Source: Corallococcus carmarthensis
GTDB lineage: Bacteria; Myxococcota; Myxococcia; Myxococcales; Myxococcaceae
Assembly (NCBI RefSeq): GCF_003611695.1
Contig: NZ_RAWE01000042.1
Coordinates: 1 to 59,047 of the forward strand
Direction: 5' to 3'
DNA: 59,047 nucleotides
Part shown: positions 50,843 to 59,047 of the stretch, piece after piece
Layout of the letters: each line of letters begins with the position of its first letter
Position numbering within the stretch: the stretch's first letter is position 1
The notes under the pieces: generated by a model
Told to the model about the DNA's origin: nothing
Databases searched by the model: none
Seen by the model: only the letters and a program-made list of their open reading frames with translations
Program-made: the position numbers and the translations under genes

Positions 50843-53839
50843 CTACGGCGTGGGAGCGCAGACGCTGCGGTAGCGGATCTCCACGGCCTGCCCCGGGGTG
50901 GGCACCGAGCCCTGCGCGAAGATGATCGCGTTGCGGCCCGCGTCGTAGGTCCACTGATCCGCACCCAGGGTGCGGCCGTTCACGCGCACGCTCATCTCCG
51001 CGGTGCCGTCCGGCGTCGCGGTGAGGGGGAAGTCCGCCTGCGGCTCCCCGGCCTGCTGGATGATGGGGTCCAGGAACCCGCGGTAGTCACCCTCGCAGAT
51101 GGAGCCCACGGAGCCGCCCGTGCCCTTGGCCACCGCGGCGAAGCGGTCCGCGCTGGTGCTCGCGGTGGAGCAGGAGCCGTTGGGGATGAGCGCGTGCAGG
51201 TTGCTGCGCTGGGACATGCCCGTGCCCTTCAGCGTCTGGAGGAACTGGATGTAGCTGTCGGGCTCGAAGCCGGAGTGGTCGTCCTCGTCCGCCAGCACCA
51301 CCACCGCCATGCGGGCCGCGGCGCGGGTGAAGCCCAGGTTGCCGTCGTTGGGCTGCGGGGTGCGGACGTCGTCGGCCTGCTCGGACAGCGGGGCGGACAG
51401 GCCCTGGCGCATCGTCTCCAGGCCCTGCACCAGGTTGTGGCACAGGCCCACGTCCAGGTTGGCCTGGATGGTGGCCGCGGCGTTGGTGCTGCCGCCGGAC
51501 ACCACGCGGGCGCGGCTGCCGTCCACCGGGAAGAGCCGGCCGGCCTCACCGCCGTTGGCGCCGCCGCCGCACACCCCCGGGCGCTGCACCAGGCCCGTAC
51601 TGGTGACACCCACGCGCACGTCCACGTTCAGCTCCTTGGCGCGCTGGAGCCACCCGGGAATCGCGCTGCGCAGGCGCTGCTGGTAGGTGTCCATGGTGGT
51701 GGTGTTGGAGACCACGAAGAGCACGTCCAGCTGGCTGTCGGTGCCCTGCGTGAAGCGGTCCACCTGGATGCCCTCGTGGTTGGTCTCCGCCAGCAGCGGG
51801 ACGAGGAAGCGGTTCGCCTCCGTGTCCGTCTGGAAGTACAGCGGGCTGTAGTGCTGGCCCAGCACGTTGCGGGCGTAGTCCACCTCCATCTCGAAGCCCT
51901 CGCCGGGCTGGAGCGTGATGGGCGCCGTCACCGGCGTGATCAGCGAGAACTGCTTCGACGTGCCGTTGCCGATGGTGGCGTCCGCCACGGTGAGCGGCTC
52001 GCTGCAGCGGTTGGACAGGAACGTCTTGCGAGGCTTCGCCGGGCAGTCGTAGCGGATGGGCCCGAAGTCCACGAAGGACGGCGTGGCCACCAGGCAGGAC
52101 GGGTTGGACACCGCGTGGATGGGCAGCGTCACCGTGGGGTAGGCCGGGTTGTTGACGGTGAGCATCAGCTCGCCGTTGAACTCGCCGCCCGTGGTGGGCG
52201 CGCGGAAGGCAATCATGGAGCTGAAGGCCGTGTCGTAGAGCACCACGCCGCCGGTGATGGGACCGCCGGGCATGGTGAACACGCCGCCGCCGTCATTGGA
52301 CAGGTGCACGTTCTTGATGGCGCACTCGGCCCGGCCCGGGTTGCGGAAGTAGAAGCCCAGCACCGCGCCGCGGCCCGGCACCACGTTGGCGAACTCCAGC
52401 TTCGGCTGCGGCAGCAGTTCGTAGACGCAGGGACCGGAGGCACGGGCGCGGGCCGTCAGGGTGATGGCGCGCTCGGGCGTGAACAGGTCGTTGGACTGCA
52501 CGTAGAGCGTCGCGGTGAAGGTGCCCTCGTTCTTGGGCTCGAAGTAGACCTTCAGCTCCAGCGCGTCGTCGCCCGGCTGGATCTGCAGGCCGTTGGCCTC
52601 CAGCGCGGGCCAGGTGCCGCCCTTCCAGGTGTAGTTCTGCGTGCCGCGCGTGGGCGTGCCCACGTCGAACTGGACCGCGTCGCCGTCGGCGCGCACGCCG
52701 GTGAAGGTGAGGGGGCCGTTGCTGCCCGCGTTGGTGATGCGGATGACCTGCTCCACCTTGCCGCCCACCGGCAGCTCGCCGAAGTCCAGCGCCACCGGGG
52801 CCACGGCCAGCGTGGGCCGGCCACCGCGCGCGTCCAGCATCACGCGGGACTCACGCGCCTTGTCGGACGCGTACGCCACCGTGAGGTTGCCCACGTTGGG
52901 GCCGGAGAAGCGCGCGGCGAACTCCATGCGCATCTCCACCACCTCGTTCGGCTGCACCGTGGCGCCTTCCGGCTTGGACAGCGGCGAGAAGGCCCGGTCG
53001 CTGGTGGCCAGCGTGGAGATGGTCACCGGGCGCCAGGTGATGTTGCGCGCGCGGGTGAAGGACTCGGTGCGCTCGTGCACCGGAATCTCGTCGAAGGGCA
53101 CGGGCGCCGGGTCGAACACGAAGGCGCTCGCCACGGAGTTGCCCTTCAGGTCCACCACGGACGGGGTGCACGTCTCGCAGGAGACGACCTCCAGCCGGGC
53201 GCCCATCTGCCCCAGCGCGCGGGGCAGGTACTTCGTCTTCACCACCTGCGTGCTGTTGGGCGGCACGGTGATGGTGTCCGCCGTGAAGGGGTCCGCCTGG
53301 TCGCCCGACACCTTCAGCGTCAGCGGCAGGTCCACCGGGTTGGTGACGGTGACCTCCAGCGTGCGGTCGCTGTCCACCTCCAGCGTCTCGTAGTCCAGCG
53401 CCGGCGGGTTCACGCCAATGCGCGTGGGCGTGCCCATGCCCTGCACGGGCAGCTGCTGCAGGGCGCCCACGTTGGCGTCCGTCGTCACGCGCAGCGTCTC
53501 CTCCACGGGCCCTTCCTTCAGGGGGTGGAAGCGCACCTTGACGACGTGCGACTCGCCCGGCGGCACGCGTCCGCCACCTTCCGTCAGCTCCACCTGGTAC
53601 GACGGGTTGTTGCCAATTCCCAGCGCCTCCAGCGCGGAGAAGGGCACGTAGCCGACGTTGCGGATGCGGACCTCCCTCTCACGCCACTCGCCCACCGGCA
53701 CCTCGCCGAAGTCGAGCGCGTCCATGTCCAGCACCGCCGTGGCCTGTACCCCGCGCGTCTGGTCCTCCTCGTGACACGCCATCGTCCCCGCCACCAAAGA
53801 CGCCAGCAGGACGACCCGACCCCTCCACCCCATCACCAT
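50843..53839 (-). CDS. Large choice-of-anchor-D/ASH-repeat lipoprotein with VWA-like domain
   Basis: A 998-residue exported protein. Signal peptide VVLLASLVAGTMAC with a candidate lipid Cys. Residues about 30-660 contain repeated Ig-like ASH/choice-of-anchor-D modules, each marked by LDFGEVPVG-type strands (DMDALDFGEVPVGEWRE; ALDFGELPVGGKVEQ; SFVDFGPIRY). Residues about 700-930 look like a von Willebrand A-type domain (LDVLFVVSNTTTMD; MAVVVLADEDDHSGFEPDSY). The MIDAS motif, usually DxSxS, reads S711-N-T-T-T. The C-terminus is a small beta domain (ADQWTYDAGRNAIIF). Probably an adhesin or surface scaffold. ATG 53839 has GGGGAG upstream. Confidence 0.88.
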   Translation of the reverse strand: MVMGWRGRVVLLASLVAGTMACHEEDQTRGVQATAVLDMDALDFGEVPVGEWREREVRIRNVGYVPFSALEALGIGNNPSYQVELTEGGGRVPPGESHVVKVRFHPLKEGPVEETLRVTTDANVGALQQLPVQGMGTPTRIGVNPPALDYETLEVDSDRTLEVTVTNPVDLPLTLKVSGDQADPFTADTITVPPNSTQVVKTKYLPRALGQMGARLEVVSCETCTPSVVDLKGNSVASAFVFDPAPVPFDEIPVHERTESFTRARNITWRPVTISTLATSDRAFSPLSKPEGATVQPNEVVEMRMEFAARFSGPNVGNLTVAYASDKARESRVMLDARGGRPTLAVAPVALDFGELPVGGKVEQVIRITNAGSNGPLTFTGVRADGDAVQFDVGTPTRGTQNYTWKGGTWPALEANGLQIQPGDDALELKVYFEPKNEGTFTATLYVQSNDLFTPERAITLTARARASGPCVYELLPQPKLEFANVVPGRGAVLGFYFRNPGRAECAIKNVHLSNDGGGVFTMPGGPITGGVVLYDTAFSSMIAFRAPTTGGEFNGELMLTVNNPAYPTVTLPIHAVSNPSCLVATPSFVDFGPIRYDCPAKPRKTFLSNRCSEPLTVADATIGNGTSKQFSLITPVTAPITLQPGEGFEMEVDYARNVLGQHYSPLYFQTDTEANRFLVPLLAETNHEGIQVDRFTQGTDSQLDVLFVVSNTTTMDTYQQRLRSAIPGWLQRAKELNVDVRVGVTSTGLVQRPGVCGGGANGGEAGRLFPVDGSRARVVSGGSTNAAATIQANLDVGLCHNLVQGLETMRQGLSAPLSEQADDVRTPQPNDGNLGFTRAAARMAVVVLADEDDHSGFEPDSYIQFLQTLKGTGMSQRSNLHALIPNGSCSTASTSADRFAAVAKGTGGSVGSICEGDYRGFLDPIIQQAGEPQADFPLTATPDGTAEMSVRVNGRTLGADQWTYDAGRNAIIFAQGSVPTPGQAVEIRYRSVCAPTP

Positions 53840-54076
53840 TGTCCGCTCCCCACCCTTCCCCACCACACGCACACGGATGCCCGGGACACGTGATCCATCT
53901 CGGGCTTCCCCTAATCAAGACCCGTGCCGCCTGGGGCTGTCGACCCGTGGGCACCTGAAATCAGGGACTTGGCGGACAGTTCGGCGGCCAAGTGAGCGCT
54001 GGAGGGAACCGGGGTGCCCTGGAGGGTGAAAGGTTTTTCCTGACCTTTTGCCAACCTGCACCCCCAACTTTTCAGG
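53840..54076. other. 237-base gap with three short inverted repeats
   Basis: CCTGA-AA-TCAGG (53954-53965), ACTTGGC/GCCAAGT (53967-53973 and 53987-53993), and AAAGG/CCTTT (near 54030-54047) lie between two minus-strand genes. They may terminate the hydrolase transcript and control the lipoprotein gene. GGGACACGTG near 53884 resembles the core of the palindrome at 11965, probably by chance. Confidence 0.4.
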
Positions 54077-54973
54077 TCATGAACCGGACGCTTCCCGATC
54101 CGAGCGGGCGTTTCTGGCGACGAACGCCGCGATCGCGTCCGCCACGGCCGCTGGCTGCTCCAGGTGCACATGGTGGCCACCGTCGAAGAAGCGGGGCGGA
54201 CCGGCCAGCGTGCGCAGGGCGGCCAGCCGCGCCTCCAGGAGCTCCGGGGCGGGGGACAGGCCTTCGGTGCCGCGCAGCAGCTGCACGGGGCACGTGACGG
54301 CCGCTTCCAGCGCCAGCCACTGGGCCTCGTCGTAGCCCTGGCCGAAGCGGCGGCGGTGGCGGGGGTCGAAGGTGAAGGCGAAGTCGCCCTCCGCCGTGCG
54401 GCGGGTGCCGTGGCTCGCGAAGAGGAGCGCCGCGTCCGGGGAGAGGGTGGGGTTGGCCTGACGCAGGCGCTCCGCGGCGGCCTCCACCGTGGGGTAGCGC
54501 TTGCGGTTGGGCGGCCGGCGCGCGTCGTCCAGGAAGCCGCGCAGCCGCTGCACGGCGCCCGCGGCCGGGCCACCGGAGGGGCCCAGGCTCTCGATGAGGG
54601 TCAGGCTCAGGACGCGCTCCGGGCGCGCGGCGGCGTACGCGAGCGCGACGATGCCGCCCAGCGAGTGCCCCACCAGGTGCACCGGCGGCAGGGCCAGCCC
54701 GTCCAGGGTGGCGTCCACGTCCAGCAGGTGGTCGCTGAAGTGATACGTGGCGCCGGGGCCCGCGTGGCCGCTCTCGCCCATGCCGCGAAAGTCGAGCAGC
54801 ACCGTGCGCCAGGCTTCGGGCAGGTGCTCACAGAGCGGATCAAAGCTGTGGGAGTGGTCCAGCCAGCCATGCAGGAACAGCACGGCGGGGACACCCTGGG
54901 GGCCGCGCTGCCGCACGTGCAGCGGCAGTCCTTCGGCGTCGACGGTGAGGGATTCGAATGCGGCGGCGGGCAC
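54077..54973 (-). CDS. Alpha/beta hydrolase
   Basis: A 298-residue alpha/beta-hydrolase-fold protein. Oxyanion segment LFLHGWLDHSHSFDPL, then LLDFRGMGESGHAG, nucleophile in GHSLGGIVALAYAA, and probable late His in FFDGGHHVHLEQPAAV. The cap domain at about 135-215 includes RRPPNRKRYPTVEAAAERLR. It looks like an epoxide hydrolase/serum-hydrolase-type member; the substrate is unknown. GTG 54973 has GGAGG at 5 bases. No signal peptide. Its gene follows the 63-residue unknown by 54 bases on the same strand. Confidence 0.9.
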   Translation of the reverse strand: MPAAAFESLTVDAEGLPLHVRQRGPQGVPAVLFLHGWLDHSHSFDPLCEHLPEAWRTVLLDFRGMGESGHAGPGATYHFSDHLLDVDATLDGLALPPVHLVGHSLGGIVALAYAAARPERVLSLTLIESLGPSGGPAAGAVQRLRGFLDDARRPPNRKRYPTVEAAAERLRQANPTLSPDAALLFASHGTRRTAEGDFAFTFDPRHRRRFGQGYDEAQWLALEAAVTCPVQLLRGTEGLSPAPELLEARLAALRTLAGPPRFFDGGHHVHLEQPAAVADAIAAFVARNARSDREASGS

Positions 54974-55027
54974 GGGTGCCTCCTCGTGCCTTCACGCCTT
55001 ACTCCGTCCCCCCGGGTGCTGGCGACC

Positions 55028-55219
55028 CTACGCGACGCTGCTGGACGAAGACGCCGCCGGGCGCGGAGGGCCGCCGGTGTCCGGCTTGCCGAGCACCATG
55101 GCCAACTGCCGGGCCTGGCTCTCCGTGGCGCAGCGGTACTCCTGGGTCTTGCCGTTGGGCCGGTCGATCCGAATCACCCAGACGTCATTCTCCTTGGTCA
55201 CCACAGGCGCTTGAGACAT
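55028..55219 (-). CDS. Conserved small protein, 63 residues, unknown function
   Basis: A soluble small protein: VVTKENDVWVIRIDRPNGKT followed by QEYRCATESQARQLAMVLGK and a Pro/Ser tail. It has the feel of a small beta-beta-alpha fold. The ATG is preceded by GGAGGG at 5 bases, the best ribosome-binding site in this region, so it is probably real. No function can be assigned. It may be co-transcribed with the alpha/beta hydrolase gene. Confidence 0.7.
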   Translation of the reverse strand: MSQAPVVTKENDVWVIRIDRPNGKTQEYRCATESQARQLAMVLGKPDTGGPPRPAASSSSSVA

Positions 55220-55420
55220 GCATTCCCTCCGTGTTCAGAAAGAGAAGCATCCTTCGTGCCGACGTCTTGGATGGGGCCAAATGCCTGATTTCCGGCCGTC
55301 TTCCGAAGCAGGCAACCAGGCAGGTGACAAAATTCGTTCAGCGATGCGACAAATTTCGCGCGCCTGGGTCGCACTCCTTGCGTAGTCCCCAAGGGCAGTC
55401 CGCAGTTGTTGGGATGACAA
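55220..55420. other. 201-base AT-richer gap with a near-repeat pair
   Basis: This gap is less GC-rich than its surroundings. It contains TGACAAAATTCG (55325-55336) and CGACAAATTTCG (55348-55359), two 12-mers differing at two positions, 23 bases apart start to start. A minus-strand frame of 61 codons at 55235-55420 lacks a good start site and I do not call it. The gap probably holds the promoter of the 63-residue gene and the end of the helicase transcript. Confidence 0.4.
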
Positions 55421-57340
55421 TCATGGGTCCGCCGGGTCAGGCCACTCCCAGGCGGAGCGGTAGCCGCCGTCCGTCTGGGTGCCTTCGATGAAGCGCGCGT
55501 AGAAGGGGTGGCTGCTGAGGGTGGCGGAGTCGCCCACGACGAACAAGTGCCGGCGGGCGCGGGTGAGGGCCACGTTCATGCGGCGCAGGTCGTTGAGGAA
55601 GCCCAGCTGCCCCTCGCTGTTGGAGCGGGTCAGGCTCACCAGGATGGCGTCCTTCTCCCGGCCCTGGAACGCGTCCACGGTGTCCACCTCCACCTCCGGG
55701 TGCACGGCCTCCAGCGCCTCGCGCAGGTGGCGGGCCTGGGCGCTGTACGGGGCGATGACGGCGACCTCGCGCGGGGACAGGCCCAGCGCCAGCAGCTGCC
55801 GCACGCGGGCGATGACGTAGGTGGCCTCGCCGGGGTTGAGGAGGCTGTGCGTGGTGGGCTCCTCTTCTTCGTCGAAGCCCTTGCCCGCGGTGTCCAGGTA
55901 GAGCACGGGCGGGGCGTCCACCTCCGCGCCGGGGTTGAGCACGCTGTTCAGCGTGCGCTCCGCCACGGACGGGTGGGCGCGCAGCTCGCCGCCGTACATC
56001 TCCTTGGAGGGGAAGGCCATGATGGCGGCGTTCATCCGGTACTGCTCGCGCAGCATGCGCTTCACGTCGTCGCCGTGGTCCTTCATCAGGCGCTCGAAGA
56101 GGCTGACACCCAGGCCCGCCTTCGATGCCTCCTGTGACAGCACGGTGGGCGGCAGCTGCTGCGGGTCTCCGGCGAGCACCACCTTGGGCGCGCGCAGGAA
56201 GCCCAGCAGGGCCAGCGGTTCGGTGGCCTGGGTGGCTTCGTCCAGGAGGGCGCGGTCGAACTCCTCGCCCGCGAGCACGCCGGAGCCCAGGCTCGCGAGC
56301 GTCACGCACACCACGTCCGCGCGGGCGAGCACGGCCTTCACGGCCTTCTTCTCCAGCTTGCGCGCCTCGTCCATCAGGTCCTTGGCCTCGGCCGTGGAGG
56401 AGCGCGCGTTGGAGAAGCGCTCGCGGCTGCGGCCCTGGTTGCGCTGGCGTCGCGCGTAGCCGAAGAGGTCGAAGGCTTCATCGAACAGGTCGCGGCTGAC
56501 GACGCGGTCCGGGTGCTCCTCCACCACGATGTCCAGCGTGTGCTCCTGCAGGCGGGCGGCGACGCGCGCGGGGTGGCCCACGCGGATGGCGCGCAGGCCC
56601 TGCTCCAGGCACAGCTCCAGCAGGTGATCCACCGCGGCGTTGCTGGCCGCGGTGCAGAGCAGGCGCTCTCCGCGCGCGACGGCCTGGGCCGCGACCTCCG
56701 CCAGCACGGTGGACTTGCCGGTGCCGGGCGGGCCGTGGACCAGGAAGAAGTCCTCCGCGGCGAGCGCGCGCTTCGCGGCGTCCTGCTGCTCCGGGTTGAG
56801 CGGGCGGGTGGGGGTGAAGTCCTTGGTGTTGTCGAAGCGCGGGGGCTCGTTGCCCAGCAGCACCTCGCGCTTGTGCCGCTCCTGGCCCTTGTCCAGGGCC
56901 TTCACGCGCTGGAGGCCCGCGCGCACGCGCTCGTAGGTGACGTCGTTGGGGACGACATCCAGGCGCAGCAGGCCTTCGGAGATGTACGCGGGCGGCTCGC
57001 GGTCGAAGGCGAGCTGGATGCGGGTGGAGGTGGCGCGCGACACGAGCGCCTTCGCCGGATCCTTCACCTCCGCGCGGCGGGGCAGCACCGCCACGAAGTC
57101 GCCGTTGGACAGGCGCGTGGGCAGCTTCCCCCGGTCCGCGCGGGCGAGCGTGAGGAGGATGCGGCCGCCCAGGCCCACCTCCTCCTCGACGGTCTCCAGG
57201 TCCAGCACGGACAGGCCCTGCTCCTCGCGCTCGCGCAGGGAGAGCCCCTGGGCGAACGCGGTCGTGCGGGCCTTCTCGGCCTCGCGCTCCTGGGCGAGGA
57301 GCGAGGCGAGCTTGTCGAAGAACGAGACGTCACGGGCCAT
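55421..57340 (-). CDS. SF1 DNA/RNA helicase, IGHMBP2/Upf1-like
   Basis: A 639-residue superfamily 1B helicase. An N-terminal beta-barrel region at about 50-155 (GGRILLTLARADRGKLPTRL; FVAVLPRR) precedes the motor. Motor motifs: Q motif region LNPEQQDAAKRAL, Walker A VHGPPGTGKSTV, motif II LLDEATQATEPLAL, motif III GDPQQLPPTVLS, motif IV region MLREQYRMN, motif V VDAFQGREKDAILVSLTRS, motif VI NVALTRARRHLFVVGD. An internal helical insert lies at about 290-335. The role is probably nucleic acid unwinding in repair or RNA metabolism. It follows the chitosanase gene by 62 bases on the same strand, but the functions look unrelated. Confidence 0.93.
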   Translation of the reverse strand: MARDVSFFDKLASLLAQEREAEKARTTAFAQGLSLREREEQGLSVLDLETVEEEVGLGGRILLTLARADRGKLPTRLSNGDFVAVLPRRAEVKDPAKALVSRATSTRIQLAFDREPPAYISEGLLRLDVVPNDVTYERVRAGLQRVKALDKGQERHKREVLLGNEPPRFDNTKDFTPTRPLNPEQQDAAKRALAAEDFFLVHGPPGTGKSTVLAEVAAQAVARGERLLCTAASNAAVDHLLELCLEQGLRAIRVGHPARVAARLQEHTLDIVVEEHPDRVVSRDLFDEAFDLFGYARRQRNQGRSRERFSNARSSTAEAKDLMDEARKLEKKAVKAVLARADVVCVTLASLGSGVLAGEEFDRALLDEATQATEPLALLGFLRAPKVVLAGDPQQLPPTVLSQEASKAGLGVSLFERLMKDHGDDVKRMLREQYRMNAAIMAFPSKEMYGGELRAHPSVAERTLNSVLNPGAEVDAPPVLYLDTAGKGFDEEEEPTTHSLLNPGEATYVIARVRQLLALGLSPREVAVIAPYSAQARHLREALEAVHPEVEVDTVDAFQGREKDAILVSLTRSNSEGQLGFLNDLRRMNVALTRARRHLFVVGDSATLSSHPFYARFIEGTQTDGGYRSAWEWPDPADP

Positions 57341-57402
57341 GGCCCTGGTTCATGCCACCCCAGGGCGCCCGCCGTCACGGCCCGTGTGCCGGACCGTCCG
57401 GC

Positions 57403-58713
57403 CTACTGGCAGGAATACGTGTACGAGGCCGGCGTGCTCCAGGTGCCGTCCGGGTTGATGGTGCGCACGGTGTAGCCGCTCGCCGGGTAGCTCGTTCCCC
57501 AGCAGTCGCGGGCGCGCACGTCGTTGCGCAGGGCGGTGCCCAGGTCCCAGTTGCCCACGCGGCGCTGCTTCTCGTACGCGGCCACGCGGTCCACCGCGTC
57601 CACCCAGGTGGAGTCCCCCGCCAGCACGTCGCGGCGCTTCTCCAGGAACTTCTGGAGCCACGCGCTCTCCGTGATGCCGTTGTAGCCAATCACCGGCGCC
57701 ACCTGGCCGCTGTTGCCCAGCGCGGTGTTCGCCTTGCGGATGAGGTCCTTCATGCCGTCGAAGCCGTGGTTGATGGACGCGTCGTACAGCGCGGCCTTGG
57801 TGAGCGCCTGGGTGAGGCCCCACTTCGCCGCTTCGTTGATGGTGGGCGTGTAATAGAGCGCGTCGCTCACCTGGTCCTGGCACTGCTTGAAGTCCGCCTT
57901 CGTGGCGGCGGTGTTGAAGCTGGCCGCCCAGTCCGAGGTCCAGTTGCCCACCGCGTCCAATTCAGACGTGGACGCCTGCGACTGGCCGGTGGACAGGAAG
58001 CGGTTGTTGATGACGGTGAGCCCGTTCCAGTACTTCGCCAGGCGGTTGCCATTGGCCTCGGTGCGCAGGGCCCGGTAGCACTGCACCACCTGGATGGCGT
58101 CGCCCGTGCCGGTGCAGAAGCCCGCGCGCCCGTTGGTGTAGCCGCGCCCGTCCTGGATGTTCTCCGAATAGGCGTAGTCCAGCGTGGGCGTGTCGTTCTC
58201 CCAGATGCTCGTCAGGCCTTCGGCCACCTTCTTCTGGTTCGCGGTGAGGCCGCTGCCGCCGGGGGACGTGCCGCCGCAGCTGTCGGACTGGACCTTCACG
58301 TTGGTCGCGGTGAAGGACGTGCTGGAGGTGGTGGAGTAGTTGAACGTGTACGACGCGTTCACCGCCACCGTCAGCGACGACGTGCGCGTGAAGGTGCACG
58401 TGCGGCCTGACTGCGTGTGCGTCCAGCCGGGTTGATCATCGTCACACGTCACCCCCGAGGGCACGTCGAGCGCGATGACCGGGTTGGCGATGGCCACCGT
58501 CCCCGTGTTCTTGAACACGAGCGTGCCCCAGTAGTCCGGGCCGTCGTACGTGTTCGTCGTCACCGAGTGCGTGCACGCGCCCAGCGCCTGCTCCACCCCG
58601 GCCATCGCGGGGGACTCCGAGTCCCCCGCCGCGCCGCAGCCGCTGGCCAGCGCCACCAGCCCCGCCGTGAGGAATGCCCGCCGGCCTGTCATCCACGTCC
58701 GTGAACCCGCCAT
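57403..58713 (-). CDS. Tat-exported GH46 chitosanase
   Basis: A 436-residue secreted enzyme. The N-terminus WMTGRRAFLTAGLVALASGC combines a twin-arginine motif (GRRAFL) with a lipobox-like ASGC, so Tat export, perhaps as a lipoprotein. Residues about 45-140 form a beta domain resembling CBM2/DUF-type carbohydrate binding (YWGTLVFKNTGTVAIANPV). The GH46 domain (about 155-436) begins LTANQKKVAEGLTSIWENDT, with probable catalytic E172 and D188 (QDGRGYTNGRAGF). It should hydrolyse chitosan endolytically, complementing the GH18 chitinase encoded at 15175-17340. ATG 58713 opens the signal peptide. Confidence 0.92.
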   Translation of the reverse strand: MAGSRTWMTGRRAFLTAGLVALASGCGAAGDSESPAMAGVEQALGACTHSVTTNTYDGPDYWGTLVFKNTGTVAIANPVIALDVPSGVTCDDDQPGWTHTQSGRTCTFTRTSSLTVAVNASYTFNYSTTSSTSFTATNVKVQSDSCGGTSPGGSGLTANQKKVAEGLTSIWENDTPTLDYAYSENIQDGRGYTNGRAGFCTGTGDAIQVVQCYRALRTEANGNRLAKYWNGLTVINNRFLSTGQSQASTSELDAVGNWTSDWAASFNTAATKADFKQCQDQVSDALYYTPTINEAAKWGLTQALTKAALYDASINHGFDGMKDLIRKANTALGNSGQVAPVIGYNGITESAWLQKFLEKRRDVLAGDSTWVDAVDRVAAYEKQRRVGNWDLGTALRNDVRARDCWGTSYPASGYTVRTINPDGTWSTPASYTYSCQ

Positions 58714-58903
58714 GTGTCCGCCCCCGCTTGGGAAAGGGGATGCCGCTTCGCGCATGCATCCCGGATAGAGCAGAAATAACGGAATTGAATGTGAATCTCC
58801 AGCGCTGCCCCGTGGGGTGGGGGGCCTGCGGCTGGAGCGCGGTGTGCCCTGACGTGTGACGGCGCCATCTCCCCTGGACACGCGGTGCTGACGCGGGAGG
58901 GGA

Positions 58904-59047
58904 ATGATGGGAGACGGGATGTGGGCGTTGGAGGTGGGGCCGACGGTGTGCTTCCTGGTGGCCTTGCAGTGGGGCGTCCTGTTGCTGCTCGTGTGGAACG
59001 GGAAGCGCGGGGTGGAGGCGCGGCGTTGGAGCGGGGCGGTGCTCGTG
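58904..59047 (+). CDS. Membrane protein, 5' end (partial)
   Basis: The first 48 codons of a plus-strand gene that continues past the window: MMGDGMWALEVGPTV, then CFLVALQWGVLLLLVWNGKR, a hydrophobic helix, followed by a basic stretch (EARRW). GGGAGGGG precedes the ATG with close spacing. Translation might start at ATG 58907 instead. Too little is present to assign a family. It is divergent from the chitosanase gene. Confidence 0.55.
   Translation, partial: MMGDGMWALEVGPTVCFLVALQWGVLLLLVWNGKRGVEARRWSGAVLV

Noticed and set aside
51194-53893. Plus-strand frame of about 900 codons opposite the ASH/VWA-like lipoprotein
   Set aside because: Composition of a shadow frame (His, Arg, Val, Gly runs), no domain, while the minus-strand protein has signal peptide and repeated modules.
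53883-53896. GGGACACGTG similarity to the palindrome at 11965
   Set aside because: Ten matching bases, incomplete second half-site; expected by chance at a moderate rate in this GC content.
55235-55420. 61-codon minus-strand frame in the gap before the 63-residue gene
   Set aside because: No ribosome-binding site and a composition shift near the end; more likely leader or promoter DNA.

Overview
The window is GC-rich chromosomal DNA (roughly 70% GC, codon third positions almost all G or C). It is best explained as a myxobacterium of the Myxococcaceae (Myxococcus/Corallococcus type). The grounds are FrzE-like CheA-receiver chemosensory genes, hybrid histidine kinases, a soluble Ser/Thr kinase with a long tail, PilZ proteins, many secreted lipoproteins and lytic polysaccharide hydrolases, and frequent GTG/TTG starts. 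The genus is inferred; no rRNA or tRNA gene is present to confirm it. I see no CRISPR array, prophage, insertion sequence or plasmid-type gene. This looks like core-type chromosome with some lineage-specific genes.

Layout, left to right. 1-5823 (+): end of a chemosensory operon (CheR/TPR C-terminus, CheW, CheA-REC, CheB, methyl-accepting protein), closed by a strong bidirectional terminator. 5893-10232 (-): clpA, clpS, a COG3146-type acyltransferase-like protein and a conserved unknown. 10432-13196 (+): an Nfu iron-sulfur scaffold, a METTL25-like methyltransferase and an alpha/beta hydrolase. 13211-17340: a flavin reductase (-), a PlsC-like acyltransferase (+) and a secreted GH18 chitinase (-). 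17341-18115 has no intact gene but holds a metalloprotease-like gene remnant. 18116-25418 is a signalling block: PAS-PAS hybrid kinase, RNA methyltransferase, PAS-GAF kinase, a 36-residue membrane peptide, a PilZ protein and a single-domain response regulator.

25501-32948 carries an M20 peptidase, a secreted unknown, prolyl iminopeptidase, an Rsm22/METTL17-like protein with four candidate Fe-S cysteines, and a three-gene ABC-2 exporter. 32953-38837 holds a metallo-beta-lactamase-fold lipoprotein with a degenerate metal motif, a 14-repeat kelch-like lipoprotein, a PolX-like protein without a polymerase palm, an unknown lipoprotein and a RidA protein. 38959-49031 includes release factor 3, a large membrane protein, an M32 carboxypeptidase, a Cys-rich small protein, RNase D, and a ttcA-TerB-PhnD-like cassette. 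49077-58713 is entirely on the minus strand: Ser/Thr kinase, a giant ASH/VWA-like lipoprotein, an alpha/beta hydrolase, a 63-residue unknown, an SF1 helicase and a Tat-exported GH46 chitosanase. A membrane protein begins at 58904 and runs off the end.

How the genes fit together: the che operon, the hybrid kinases, PilZ, the response regulator and the Ser/Thr kinase are all signal-transduction components. The chitinase, chitosanase, peptidases and surface lipoproteins fit a predatory, gliding, surface-exposed lifestyle. I found no cluster that clearly forms a new multi-gene system. The best candidates for new biology are single proteins of unusual architecture: the palm-less PolX-like protein, the GYF2/J-like/PilZ protein with 51-bp repeats, degenerate-motif surface proteins, the membrane micropeptide, and the TtcA-TerB-PhnD neighbourhood.
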